From: an uncultured Anaeromusa sp.
Lineage (GTDB): Bacteria; Bacillota; Negativicutes; Anaeromusales; Anaeromusaceae
NCBI RefSeq assembly: GCF_963668665.1
Contig: NZ_OY764901.1
Coordinates: 186,001-250,000, forward strand
DNA length: 64,000 nucleotides
Direction: 5' to 3'
Shown here: positions 47,658 to 57,322 of the stretch, one piece after another
Numbering within the stretch: the first letter of the stretch is position 1
Layout of the letters: each line of letters begins with the position of its first letter
The notes under the pieces: generated by a model
The model's database searches: none
What the model was told of the DNA's origin: nothing
The model's input: the letters and a program-made list of their open reading frames with translations, nothing else
Position numbers and translations under genes: made by a program

Positions 47658-48584
47658 TCAGCCTTCAAAACGCTTCGTTGCCGGCTGCCAGCTGTCCCGC
47701 ATAGCCTGCACCCCTGCCAACAGGGAAATTTGCGGCTGCCAGTTCAGTTCCGCTTGCGCCCGCACTATATCTAGGACATTAGCGCTCACATCCTGCTTGC
47801 GCCCGGGCCGATAGCGAACCTCCAGCGTTCTCCCCACTGCCGTTTCCAGAGTTTGCAAAAGCTCATTTAACGAATGGCCGCAGCCACTGCCGATGTTAAA
47901 AATCCGCTCCGGTCCCTGGTAGCGCAGTACCAGCGCCGCGGCGCGCGCAACATCGCCAACATATAAATAATCGCGAACAACACTGCCGTCACCCCATACC
48001 TCCAGAGGCTCCCCCAGGAGCGCCTTAGCCAAAAAGGTGGCCACAACTCCTTGGGTGGTGAAAGGCACCTGCCGAACGCCATAAGGATTGGCAATGCGCA
48101 AAATGATATATTCCAAGCCTGCGGCATGCTGATAGAGCTGCAGATACTTTTCAATAGCCAGTTTCTGCACGCCATAAGAGCAAATCGGATTGGTGCCATG
48201 CTCTTCCCCGATAGGAATGCACCGGGGCTTGCCATACACCGTGCCGCCAGAGGAAAAGAAGACCACACGGACGGCTTGCTTTTTGCAAGCCTCCAGCAGC
48301 CGCAGCGTCGGCATGACATTGGTCTGCACATCCAGCAGCAAGTCTTCGTTGGACGGCACCGTGGTGCTGACCAGATGGTATACGACATCAATACCCTGCA
48401 GCAGCTCTGCAAACTGGGCCTCGGTGAGGCAGGAGAAATCTCCTTCGCGCACAGTCAGACCGCTGTGACAAGCCAACGAAGCGCCCGGCCGGTCAAAAAT
48501 AGTGATTTCATATCCCGCCGCGGTTAAGGCGTCGCACAAATGCGACCCTAAAAAACCAGCGCCGCCTAAGATAAGACATCGCAT
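47658..48584 (-). CDS. NAD-dependent sugar epimerase/dehydratase (SDR)
   Basis: 308 residues from the ATG at 48584, which places the NAD-binding GGAGFLGSHLCD right at the N-terminus. The catalytic segment is SSGGTVYGKP...YGVQKLAIEKY (Y-x3-K). The substrate is not clear from sequence; UDP-glucose 4-epimerase-like enzymes are the nearest type. As galE is frameshifted, it might partly compensate, but that is speculation. Confidence 0.85.
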   Translation of the reverse strand: MRCLILGGAGFLGSHLCDALTAAGYEITIFDRPGASLACHSGLTVREGDFSCLTEAQFAELLQGIDVVYHLVSTTVPSNEDLLLDVQTNVMPTLRLLEACKKQAVRVVFFSSGGTVYGKPRCIPIGEEHGTNPICSYGVQKLAIEKYLQLYQHAAGLEYIILRIANPYGVRQVPFTTQGVVATFLAKALLGEPLEVWGDGSVVRDYLYVGDVARAAALVLRYQGPERIFNIGSGCGHSLNELLQTLETAVGRTLEVRYRPGRKQDVSANVLDIVRAQAELNWQPQISLLAGVQAMRDSWQPATKRFEG

Positions 48585-48609
48585 TGTCGTATCGACTCCT
48601 TCTTGCGCA

Positions 48610-49977
48610 TTATCGAAGCCATGAGCCAAACGTTCGCAACGGCCTGGTGAGTTTCCAGGAATGGGACGCTTCCATGCTTTGCAGCATCTGCTCCAGGCCT
48701 TGTCTTTGCTGCTCCATCCTTTGGTTTTGCTGTTCCAATCTGGATTTCTCTTGTTCCAGCTGGCTTAGCTGCTGCGCCAGCGCCGCTTCGCGGGCTTGCA
48801 GTGCATTGGTAAAATAGTCTTGCACTGGTTCCAGCGAGCGTGAGGGGGCTGCGGTGTCCACCTTCAACACAATTTCCAACGTAGTGGCTTCTCCCTCAGA
48901 AATCAGCTCCCAGTTTACATTCTCCAGCAGCAGCTGCGGGTCGTTATGCAAAGCAAATACGGCGTAGCAGCCGTCGTTGCTCCGGGGCAGCAAGACGGCG
49001 CCCCCGGCGATGCTCAGTCCTGCAAAATTGGTTGCCGCCGTCCATTGCTGCACCAGACGGTCTTCGCCAAACAAGCGCAGCGCTTTGAGCTCGATCCGGG
49101 CCGGCTTGCTTCCGGGATCCAGGCGCAGCGCTCCTTGCTGCAGCGCCGGCAGCGCCAAACGATAGGAAACAAATTCCGGCCGCGGATCCAGCGGCAGTGA
49201 CAACGACGCGTTTTCCGCAAAGCCCTTTGGCGTCGGCCAGTACACCTGCAGCAGGTTCGTATGCAAATAAGCCGCCTGCAGATAGTCTTCGCTTTCTTCG
49301 CTGGCAGCCTGCTCCTTGCGGGAGGCGGTGACAAATTGGTACACCTCGCCGTCCGGACGGCTGTCCAGCAGTGTACGGAAGGTTTGAGAAAACACATCTG
49401 GCTGCGCCTGCAGCTCCGTATCCTGCGCTTTGGCGCGCGTATCCATCCATAAATAAGGCTGCAGTCCCGCCTGACGCAGCAAGCCTTTCACACTGTCCCG
49501 GGTGAAAAAGCGAAGATGCGTATCATCCAGCAGGCCCAGTTTCCGGTACTCAAAGCGCCCTGCAAGCAGCTCCATGATGACGGCATTGTGCGAGATGTTG
49601 GGAATGGAAGTCAGCATGACGCCGTCTGCTTGCAGCAAAGCGGCCGCCTCCCGCAGTACCTTCCATGGATCGCGCAGATGCTCCAGCACATCGGCAAACA
49701 GAATATAGTCAAAGCGCACATCCTGCCACCGCTGCGCCCAGGCCAGAGCGTCTATATCGCCTACCATCATGTCTTCCACATAGCCTGCCGCCTGTTTTGC
49801 CGCTTCCGGGTCGATTTCGACGCCATAGACCCGGCAATGCAGCTGCTCTTTTAAGTACCTCGTCATGTAGCCTGTCGCCGTGCCAAATTCAAGAACCGTA
49901 CTGCCCGGCTGAATTTGCCGGAGCAGCAGCGTCATGGAGTTATCTTCCGACCAAGCAAGATCAAAATCATACTTCAT
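48610..49977 (-). CDS. SAM methyltransferase with C-terminal coiled coil (possible O-antigen capping enzyme)
   Basis: 455 residues. Methyltransferase domain about 1-200 (VLEFGTATGYMTRYLK motif I; FADVLEHLRDPW). A beta-rich middle (about 220-385), then a Gln/Glu-rich coiled coil (about 390-432) and the terminal motif SHSWKLTRPLR, common in O-antigen enzymes. Its start lies inside wzt (11-bp overlap). In E. coli O9a the chain-terminating WbdD also pairs a methyltransferase with a coiled coil beside wzm-wzt, so a capping/length-control role is plausible. No kinase domain is visible. Confidence 0.8.
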   Translation of the reverse strand: MKYDFDLAWSEDNSMTLLLRQIQPGSTVLEFGTATGYMTRYLKEQLHCRVYGVEIDPEAAKQAAGYVEDMMVGDIDALAWAQRWQDVRFDYILFADVLEHLRDPWKVLREAAALLQADGVMLTSIPNISHNAVIMELLAGRFEYRKLGLLDDTHLRFFTRDSVKGLLRQAGLQPYLWMDTRAKAQDTELQAQPDVFSQTFRTLLDSRPDGEVYQFVTASRKEQAASEESEDYLQAAYLHTNLLQVYWPTPKGFAENASLSLPLDPRPEFVSYRLALPALQQGALRLDPGSKPARIELKALRLFGEDRLVQQWTAATNFAGLSIAGGAVLLPRSNDGCYAVFALHNDPQLLLENVNWELISEGEATTLEIVLKVDTAAPSRSLEPVQDYFTNALQAREAALAQQLSQLEQEKSRLEQQNQRMEQQRQGLEQMLQSMEASHSWKLTRPLRTFGSWLR

Positions 49978-51205
49978 CTTCTGCTCCCTCGCCTTCTTCC
50001 ACTGCGTTCCACTGGTGCGCCAAGAGAACCATCCCTTCGGCGCGATACTCGCCTGCCGCCTTGATTTGAAACGAAGCCATGCGGCTTTCGTTGGCTACCA
50101 GCACAATGCCAGAGCTTTCAAAAAAAGCCACATCAAGCCAGTACGTGCCCGGCAGTAAATTCACGTGCTCGTATGAAAGCTCCAGGCGATAGCGCCCCGG
50201 CGCTTCCGGAATGGCATGCTGATCCAATTTGGTATTTAAGCCGCATACATACTGGTTTTGATTATCGTAGATGGCAATGCCGCCCACAAGTCCGCGAACT
50301 TTTTTATGAACCTCGTAGGAAACCGCAACCGAAAACGGTTCGCCGAACCCCAGAACTGCGGTTTTACTGCCATTGTGCGCCCTAAAGACCGCCTCGCCAA
50401 TGCTGACCAGCTCCGCCCGAGGCGGCGGCGCTGCAGATACCGCTGCAGGAGGCTCTTTTTCGCACTCTACCAGGCTTTTCATATAGTCATTGTATTCTTC
50501 GGTTACCGTCTGCACTTCGCCTTGGCGGTGGATGGCTCCCTGCATCATCCAGACAGCGGTGTCGCAAAAGTTTCGGACGGAATAAATGTCGTGGCTGACG
50601 TAGATAATGGTTTTACCGGCCTCTTTGAAGGCTTTCATTTTATTGATGCACTTCAGCTGAAAGGTGGTATCCCCTACCGCCAGCGCCTCATCCACAATCA
50701 GAACGTCCGGGTTCACATTGACGGCGCACGCAAAAGCCAAGCGTACAAACATGCCTGAGGAATACGTTTTTACCGGCTGCTCCATGAAGTCCCCGATATC
50801 GGCAAATTGTTCGACAGCCTCTACGCTGTCTTCAATTTCTTGCTTTGAAAGCCCCATAAGAGTGCCGTACAAAAATACATTTTCCCGGCCGCTCAGTTCC
50901 GGATTGAAACCGCTTCCCAGCTCCAAAATCGCCGCGACGCGTCCGGCGACGCAAACCGTTCCTTCTGTTGGCGTCAGCGTGCCGGCCAGTATTTGCAGCA
51001 AAGTGCTTTTTCCCGAGCCGTTGCGCCCGATAATGCCGATCGTCCGGCCCGTAGGAATGGTTAAGTCAATTCCTTTTAGCGCCCAAAACTCCTGATAAAA
51101 CCGGCGTTTTCCAAGCCAGAGGCTTTGTTTCAGACGGTCCTGCGGGCGTTTGTACATCGGATACATTTTTTTTATTCCCTGTAAAAGAACTGCCGATTTT
51201 TCCAT
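49967..51205 (-). CDS. wzt: O-antigen ABC exporter ATPase with C-terminal glycan-binding domain
   Basis: 412 residues. The ATPase (about 1-240) has GRNGSGKST, LSGREN...SGMFVRLAFACAVN and VLIVDEALAVGD. A C-terminal beta-sandwich (about 265-405: VSIGEAVFRAHNG, PGTYWLDVAFFESSGI) is the Wzt C domain that, in relatives, recognises the methyl-capped end of the O-antigen. This pairing with the methyltransferase downstream supports the capping idea. Confidence 0.92.
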   Translation of the reverse strand: MEKSAVLLQGIKKMYPMYKRPQDRLKQSLWLGKRRFYQEFWALKGIDLTIPTGRTIGIIGRNGSGKSTLLQILAGTLTPTEGTVCVAGRVAAILELGSGFNPELSGRENVFLYGTLMGLSKQEIEDSVEAVEQFADIGDFMEQPVKTYSSGMFVRLAFACAVNVNPDVLIVDEALAVGDTTFQLKCINKMKAFKEAGKTIIYVSHDIYSVRNFCDTAVWMMQGAIHRQGEVQTVTEEYNDYMKSLVECEKEPPAAVSAAPPPRAELVSIGEAVFRAHNGSKTAVLGFGEPFSVAVSYEVHKKVRGLVGGIAIYDNQNQYVCGLNTKLDQHAIPEAPGRYRLELSYEHVNLLPGTYWLDVAFFESSGIVLVANESRMASFQIKAAGEYRAEGMVLLAHQWNAVEEGEGAEDEV

Positions 51206-51217
51206 ACGCCCCTCCTC

Positions 51218-52027
51218 TCAAAGCACATCCGCAAAATGAGGCCGCAAGCGGCGAAACACTTCCATGCCCGCAAAGAGCACCGCAAGGGCAACAGCCCAGT
51301 AATAAACAGACAGCAGGCCGTCTTCCCAAAACCAGACATGATAAATCATGGTGTTGCGATAGCCCTCAATGATATAGAAGGCCGGGTTCAGCTTCAAAAT
51401 AAAATGATATGATTCCGGCACCATCGAAAGGGACCAAAAAATTGGCGTCATCCAAAAGCCAAATTGCAGCACCATGCCCACAATCTGCCCAATATCCCGC
51501 AAAAAAAGAACCAGCGAAGACGTCAGCCAGGAAAGACCGAGCGTCAACACCAGGCTTGCCAACACATAGTAGGGCAGCTGCAGATAATACACCGTAGGCG
51601 CAACGCCATAGCCTGTAAAGAGAGCCAGCATGAGCAGCAAAAAAAAGGAATGTACCAGCATGGCTGAGCCCACTTTGACCAGCGGCAGCAATTCCACGCG
51701 AAACACTACTTTTTTGACCAGAAAAGGAGATTCTAAAATGCAAGTAGTCGCATTACTGACCGCATCGGCCATAAAAAACCAGGGAATAATTCCCGCCACC
51801 AGCCAGAGGATAAACGGCACCCCTTCCACCGGCACGGCTTTAAAGCCAACTTCAAAGACAAACCAAAAAATTAAAATTGTCACCGTCGGCTGCACAAAGG
51901 CCCACAGCATACCCAGATAGGAACCTAGGTATCTATTTTTTCCGTCTTGTTTGATCATTTGCCACAGCAACCGACGATTTTGAAACAGCGCCTGCAGCAG
52001 TCTGGGAATGTTTGCAATTCGTTTCAC
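51218..52027 (-). CDS. wzm: O-antigen ABC exporter permease
   Basis: 269 residues with about six TM segments and the ABC-2 pattern (WAFVQPTVTILIFWFVFEVGFK, PFLVKKVVFRVELLPLVK). It forms the channel with Wzt that moves undecaprenyl-linked glycan to the periplasmic face. The start overlaps the rmlD stop by 4 bp (ATGA). Confidence 0.92.
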   Translation of the reverse strand: MKRIANIPRLLQALFQNRRLLWQMIKQDGKNRYLGSYLGMLWAFVQPTVTILIFWFVFEVGFKAVPVEGVPFILWLVAGIIPWFFMADAVSNATTCILESPFLVKKVVFRVELLPLVKVGSAMLVHSFFLLLMLALFTGYGVAPTVYYLQLPYYVLASLVLTLGLSWLTSSLVLFLRDIGQIVGMVLQFGFWMTPIFWSLSMVPESYHFILKLNPAFYIIEGYRNTMIYHVWFWEDGLLSVYYWAVALAVLFAGMEVFRRLRPHFADVL

Positions 52028-52878
52028 TTGACCCGTCCTTTTTCCTTTTCATCCGCCAAATAGTCGGTCAAGGCATCCTGCCACGACCGAAAAGGATCGC
52101 CAATAGTCAGCTCCAGCATATAGTTGCGCAGAACCGAATGGGGCGGCCGTTTGGCCTCCCGGGGAAACGCGTCGGTCGTCACGGCTTCTACCGTCACCGG
52201 TAAAGCCGCCTGCCGGAAAATTTCCTTAGCAAATTCATACCACGTACAGCTGCCGTTGTTCGTCATATGGTAGGTTCCGTAATGTTCCGTCGCCGCCAGC
52301 GCCACTATAGCTTGCGCCAAGTCTTTTGCATAAGTGGGCGAGCCTGTCTGGTCATTGACGACTTGAAGGTTTTTCCGCTCCTCGCCCAAGCGCAGCATGG
52401 TACGGACAAAGTTATTGCCGTCTCCATACAGCCAGGCGGTACGGGCTATAAAGAGGCGCGGGCAAATGCTGCGAGCCAGCTCTTCTCCCGCCAGTTTGCT
52501 TTTCCCGTACACATTTAACGGTTTTGTCGGCATGAATTCGGTATAGGCTTCTGTTTGGTCGCCGGCAAATACATAGTCCGTGCTGACATACACCATTTTA
52601 CAGCCATAGCGCAGACAGGCGGCGGCTATATTCTGCGTACCTACCGCATTGATGCGGTAGGCCTTATCTGGAATGCCTTCCGCCGCATCGACTTGGGTCA
52701 TGGCGGCTCCATGAACGACGACAGCCGGTTTTTGCGTCTCTATGTACTGCAAAACCTGTGCTTGATTCGTTACATCCAGCACATCCAGATCCACCGCTTG
52801 AATCTCGATATCCGCCGCTGCCAAGGTCTGAAACGCACGGCCCAATTGTCCATTGCCGCCAGTCACAACAATTTTCAT
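52024..52878 (-). CDS. rfbD: dTDP-4-dehydrorhamnose reductase
   Basis: 284 residues from the ATG at 52878, giving MKIVVTGGNGQLGRAF (NAD(P)-binding) at the N-terminus. YVSTDYVFAGDQ and YGKSKLAGE (Y-x3-K) are present. It performs the last step to dTDP-L-rhamnose. The gap to rmlB is 16 bp. Confidence 0.94.
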   Translation of the reverse strand: MKIVVTGGNGQLGRAFQTLAAADIEIQAVDLDVLDVTNQAQVLQYIETQKPAVVVHGAAMTQVDAAEGIPDKAYRINAVGTQNIAAACLRYGCKMVYVSTDYVFAGDQTEAYTEFMPTKPLNVYGKSKLAGEELARSICPRLFIARTAWLYGDGNNFVRTMLRLGEERKNLQVVNDQTGSPTYAKDLAQAIVALAATEHYGTYHMTNNGSCTWYEFAKEIFRQAALPVTVEAVTTDAFPREAKRPPHSVLRNYMLELTIGDPFRSWQDALTDYLADEKEKGRVK

Positions 52879-52894
52879 GCTTTTCCCGCCTTCC

Positions 52895-53905
52895 TTAGCG
52901 CTGTCCATACATGGCTTGGTAGTAGTTCTGGTAATCTCCTGATTTCACGCGCTTCCACCATTCCTGATTGTCCAAATACCATTGAACGGTTTCTTTAATG
53001 CCGCTTTCAAACGTGTAGAGCGGCTTCCAGCCTAATTGTTCGCTGATTTTAGCCGCGTCGATTGCATAACGCCGGTCATGGCCCAAACGGTCGGAAACAT
53101 GCTTGATTAAGGCTTCACTTTTTCCCAGCTCTTTGAGAATGGTCTGAACGATATGCAAGTTCGTCCGTTCGTTATGTCCGCCGACATTATACACTTCGCC
53201 GTCAATTCCTTTGTGCAAAACCAAATCAATAGCCCGACAATGATCAGTTACATGCAGCCAGTCGCGCACCTGAAGGCCGTCGCCATACACTGGGATTTCT
53301 TTCCCTTCCAAGGCATTGGTAATGACCAGGGGAATCAATTTTTCCGGAAAATGATAGGGTCCGTAGTTATTGGAACATCTTGTGATGTTAACCGAAAGCC
53401 CATAAGTTTCAAAGTATGCGCGCACCAAAAGATCCGCTCCGGCCTTGCTGGCGGAATAGGGACTGTTCGGGGCCAGCGGCGTCGTCTCGGAAAAATAGCC
53501 TTCCTGCCCCAGTGTTCCGTAGACTTCATCGGTTGAAACCTGCAGATACTTTTTAATTTTATATTTGCGGGCGCCTTCTAACAAGGTCTGCGTTCCCACA
53601 ACGTTGGTGCGTACAAACACGCCGGGGTCCTTGATGCTGCGATCTACATGCGATTCCGCCGCAAAGTTTACAATGGCATCCACCTGCTGCGCCAAAACGC
53701 TTTCAACGGCCGCGGTATCAGCAATATCGGCTTTAACAAAACGATAATTGGGTTTCTCCGCGCAAGCACTAAGATTCTCCAGATTTCCGGCATATGTTAA
53801 GCAGTCCAAATTAATCAGTTCATATTCTGGATATTTATCAACCATGTAGCGGACAAAATTACTGCCAATAAAGCCGGCTCCGCCTGTAACGACTATTTTT
53901 TTCAT
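52895..53905 (-). CDS. rfbB: dTDP-glucose 4,6-dehydratase
   Basis: 336 residues from the ATG at 53905, after AAGGGTGGC. KKIVVTGGAGFIGSNFVRY binds NAD; VSTDEVYG carries the catalytic Asp-Glu, and YSASKAGAD the Tyr-Lys pair. It is the second step of dTDP-L-rhamnose synthesis. Confidence 0.95.
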   Translation of the reverse strand: MKKIVVTGGAGFIGSNFVRYMVDKYPEYELINLDCLTYAGNLENLSACAEKPNYRFVKADIADTAAVESVLAQQVDAIVNFAAESHVDRSIKDPGVFVRTNVVGTQTLLEGARKYKIKKYLQVSTDEVYGTLGQEGYFSETTPLAPNSPYSASKAGADLLVRAYFETYGLSVNITRCSNNYGPYHFPEKLIPLVITNALEGKEIPVYGDGLQVRDWLHVTDHCRAIDLVLHKGIDGEVYNVGGHNERTNLHIVQTILKELGKSEALIKHVSDRLGHDRRYAIDAAKISEQLGWKPLYTFESGIKETVQWYLDNQEWWKRVKSGDYQNYYQAMYGQR

Positions 53906-53931
53906 TTCAGCCACCCTTTTCTTCGTTATAG

Positions 53932-56900
53932 TTAGGTCCCGAGCAAATATTGGGTCACTTCTTGCCGGTATCGTGCGCTTATCGCTTTGGCATCCTCACT
54001 GACAGGAAATTGCTGCAAAATGCGCTCTTGCATAGAAACGATTTCCTGCAGGTGCCTTTCTTTATCTTCCGCCTGGGTAACGCTTTGTTCATGACGCCGA
54101 TGCAGGTTTAACGCCTTGGGAGAATAGGCGATCTTGCCTTTTTGAAGCAGCCACACATAGTAACACCAGTCTCCCGCCACTTTGTACCGGGCAAGCTCTT
54201 CCACAACGGCATTCATGTCTTGCCGCCGCATCACCGCCGCCGAAACATTGGGTATGGTATTTTTGACAACCAGCGTGTCTTGAATCTCCTCCACGCCTTC
54301 CCGAACATAGGACTTCTTCCACTTCTCCTGGTCGATATCATCAGTATAGCCCAGATAATCGTCCGCCAAAATGGTCCCGTCACTTCCCATCTGCTGGGAC
54401 TGCGTGTAGCTCAGCACCACTTGGTCATTTTGCTCGATAGGCTGCATCGCTTCTTCCAGAAATTCCGGCAAGCACAGATCATCGGCTTCGGCAATCCAGA
54501 CATATTCGCCCCGGCTGGCCGCCATTCCTTTAGCCCATTGCCGAAAAACCGAACCGGAATTATGCGCATTAGGTCGAAAAACAAGGGGAACCACCGAGGG
54601 CTCTTGTTCGCAAAATTCTTGAAAGCGCTGCCGGCTGTCATCACTGGAACAGTCATCCAGCACAATAATTTCATAAACCGGATACGACTGATCCAGGATG
54701 CTCCGCAAGCGTTGTTTCAGATAGTGTCCATAGTTATAATTTGGCAAAACCGCACTGACCCGCCGATACGAGTGGCCCAGCATGGCCAGCAGTTCGTAAA
54801 CATAATCTGTAAATTGGAATTTCTCATCTACAACGCTTTGCGCTGCACGGCCCAGTTCCTGCCGCACCTTTTCCTGCGCCAGCAGCTCGATAATGGCATC
54901 CCGCATTGCGCCTACATCCAAATAGGGAACCAGTTTGCCCGTTTGTTCGGTAACAATGTCGCTAAAGCCGCCGGCGTCAGCAAAGCCGACAACCGGAACG
55001 CCTACATCCATGGAATCAACGACAACACAGGGAAATGGATCTTCGCGTGAGGTCATAAGATACAGGTCTGCGCCTGCATAGAAAAGGGAAATGTCTTCTC
55101 TGGCATCAAGGAAGTGAATTTGCCTCGCTGCCGGATGTTTGTTGAGCTTTTTAGCCACTGCCTCTCGCATCGAGTCTTCCCAGCGTCCAATCCAGATGAA
55201 ATGAGCCGCTTCATCCTTTGTCGCTACCTGCAAGGCCACCTCTACAAAAAGGTCTATGCCTTTTCGCTCATCCGCATAGCCGACACCCAATAAAATTTTC
55301 GCTTCCGAAGGCAGGTTCATTTCTTGACGCAATTGCCGTCGCGCGATTTCTTTGCTTTCTTTGTACCTATTTCTCTTGCACAGTCCTTGCGGCCGAATAC
55401 AGGTTTTCTCCGCCGCAAGCTCGGGGACAACCGAAAGAAAATGCTTTTTCACATATTCCGAGGGAAATACTACCTTATCGGCATATTTCGCAATATAGGC
55501 AGCATTGTTCTCCTGCTGATACGATTTAATAATGCCGGGCAATTCGTGAATGAGAGATACCGTCCGCATGCCTGCCTCCGAAAGTACCCGCAGCACATCA
55601 CCGGTTACAACGGTATTGCATACAGCAACCCCCACGCCGCTTTGACGCAGCATGGTCACTAGACCGTCCAGTTTTTCACGAATTGCATAGTCCCGCTCTA
55701 AAACATAAACATGCCCGTGCTTCGCAAACTCCGCCTCCAGCACGCCGCCCGATTTCAAAATAAGAAATACTTCATAATGAAATTGTTCTTTCAGCTGTTT
55801 CATCAAGCTTAATGCCAAAAGCTGCGCTCCATGAAAATGAGCATCATGGGATACAACTACGATTTTCTTTTTCCGCCATGCCCTGCTTTCGTTTACCGCT
55901 TCGGCTGTCGCCTGCAAAAAAGCATAGCCATATTTTCTGTCCGGCTCTAAATGAGCCCCTTCGCCCCATTCGTTCCAAGCATTAATAAACACAAGCTGTT
56001 CCTGTTTTTGGTGATGATTTTTAGTATAGCCAATCACATCAGACAGCCATTCTTTATAGAGAGCCGGACTGCTTCCCCAAAAAATCGTCCCTTGATTCGG
56101 TTTACGGGCGGTATTGTCCCAGCTGGGAAACACACCCTTGAATAAAACATAATCCGTTGGTTTCAAATAGCATTTAGAATGAATAAACGCAGGCAGGTCA
56201 AAGACTGTGCCAGCAAAAGACGGGTTCCAAACCGGCGCCTTTTCCGTAATATTCGGACAAGACACGGTATGCGGCGGAAACTCGACAGCAGCGTCAAAAC
56301 CGCATTCGTCGGGAAGAATAAAATCAAGTCCCTGGGCCGCTACCAAATACAAATCACCTATGCCAGCATTAATACAATAGTTCCGCCACCGCTCGGCCGT
56401 TTTTTTCGGTTCAGGCAGTAATCCTACCCGATATACAACAACCAATGGCTTCCCCTGAATCCGTATGTAACGCGAGTCTCTGAGATAGGGTTCCAAGTCG
56501 CGAATAAAGGCCAGATCCTCTTCCGGCGAATAACGTTGTCCCATTAAGATGTCATTTTCCATCCCGTCCCAACGGCGTGTCCAGTTTTCATTCGCCCAAC
56601 ACAAACAAAACGGCATATTCATGCTTTTATCCGCCAGAAATTGGTCCACCGGGCGCTCTAAAAGCCGTTTTCCCGAAAACCAATAGTAGTGAAAACAAAA
56701 GCCGTGCAATCCGTATTGCTTAGCCAGTTCAATTTGTCTTTTTTGCACTTCCGGCAGACGCAAATCATAAAAGCCAAGTTCCCCAGGCAAATGAGGCTGA
56801 TGGTGCCCCATAAATTGAGGAACTGCTTTGGAAACATTCGTCCATTCCGTAAAGCCTCGTCCCCACCATTGATCATTTTCCGGAAACGGATGAAATTGGG

Positions 56901-57216
56901 GCAAGTAAAAAGCAATCAGCCTGATGTCCTGCTCGGTAAGTTCCACAGCTTCCTTGCTCTCAGCCACATAAGTCGCCGGCACTGTTGCCGCCCTCGTATA
57001 CAGTTCTCCTATATAGTCTTCCGCACGACCTCCCTCAAACTGGGCCGCAACGGCATTTTTCATGCTATCCCATTCTTCTTTGGAAACATCCTGCGTCAAA
57101 TATTGAAAATGCTTGAAATAGTACCGCTTTAGCTTTACTTTGTGAGTTTCTGCAATTGGCAAGGCATGATACATTTTTTTCAAGCATTTTTTTATAAATA
57201 GCTTTACCGCCGTCAC
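53932..57216 (-). CDS. Giant three-domain glycosyltransferase: WbsX + GT4 + GT2
   Basis: 1094 residues. The WbsX/GH99-like domain (about 95-455) has IAFYLPQFHPFPENDQWWG and the FINAWNEWGEGAHLEPD ending. A GT4 domain (about 460-825) has LLGVGYADERKGIDLFVE and LMTSREDPFPCVVVDSMDVGVPVV. A GT2 domain (about 835-1060) starts VSAVLPNYNYGHYLKQRL and has LDDCSSDDSRQ and EADD. Three transferase-type domains suggest one protein builds a repeat unit by successive transfers. Which sugars are used is unknown. The mRNA before it ends at the hairpins at 57255-57291. Confidence 0.88.
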   Translation of the reverse strand: MTAVKLFIKKCLKKMYHALPIAETHKVKLKRYYFKHFQYLTQDVSKEEWDSMKNAVAAQFEGGRAEDYIGELYTRAATVPATYVAESKEAVELTEQDIRLIAFYLPQFHPFPENDQWWGRGFTEWTNVSKAVPQFMGHHQPHLPGELGFYDLRLPEVQKRQIELAKQYGLHGFCFHYYWFSGKRLLERPVDQFLADKSMNMPFCLCWANENWTRRWDGMENDILMGQRYSPEEDLAFIRDLEPYLRDSRYIRIQGKPLVVVYRVGLLPEPKKTAERWRNYCINAGIGDLYLVAAQGLDFILPDECGFDAAVEFPPHTVSCPNITEKAPVWNPSFAGTVFDLPAFIHSKCYLKPTDYVLFKGVFPSWDNTARKPNQGTIFWGSSPALYKEWLSDVIGYTKNHHQKQEQLVFINAWNEWGEGAHLEPDRKYGYAFLQATAEAVNESRAWRKKKIVVVSHDAHFHGAQLLALSLMKQLKEQFHYEVFLILKSGGVLEAEFAKHGHVYVLERDYAIREKLDGLVTMLRQSGVGVAVCNTVVTGDVLRVLSEAGMRTVSLIHELPGIIKSYQQENNAAYIAKYADKVVFPSEYVKKHFLSVVPELAAEKTCIRPQGLCKRNRYKESKEIARRQLRQEMNLPSEAKILLGVGYADERKGIDLFVEVALQVATKDEAAHFIWIGRWEDSMREAVAKKLNKHPAARQIHFLDAREDISLFYAGADLYLMTSREDPFPCVVVDSMDVGVPVVGFADAGGFSDIVTEQTGKLVPYLDVGAMRDAIIELLAQEKVRQELGRAAQSVVDEKFQFTDYVYELLAMLGHSYRRVSAVLPNYNYGHYLKQRLRSILDQSYPVYEIIVLDDCSSDDSRQRFQEFCEQEPSVVPLVFRPNAHNSGSVFRQWAKGMAASRGEYVWIAEADDLCLPEFLEEAMQPIEQNDQVVLSYTQSQQMGSDGTILADDYLGYTDDIDQEKWKKSYVREGVEEIQDTLVVKNTIPNVSAAVMRRQDMNAVVEELARYKVAGDWCYYVWLLQKGKIAYSPKALNLHRRHEQSVTQAEDKERHLQEIVSMQERILQQFPVSEDAKAISARYRQEVTQYLLGT

Positions 57217-57254
57217 AATAGCCCTACTTTCCTAAATGAATGTGTGCTTTAATT

Positions 57255-57291
57255 AATTTTCTTCAGAAAATTGCCGCCAGGATTGGCGGCA
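57255..57291 (-). terminator. Terminator between rmlA and the giant transferase
   Basis: Perfect TGCCGCCA / TGGCGGCA hairpin (57272-57291), then AATTTTC...GAAAATT forming a second hairpin on the minus strand. It splits the O-antigen genes into two transcription units. Confidence 0.75.
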
Positions 57292-57322
57292 CTTGTTTCC
57301 TTCGCTTTGTTTTATTTTGTTT

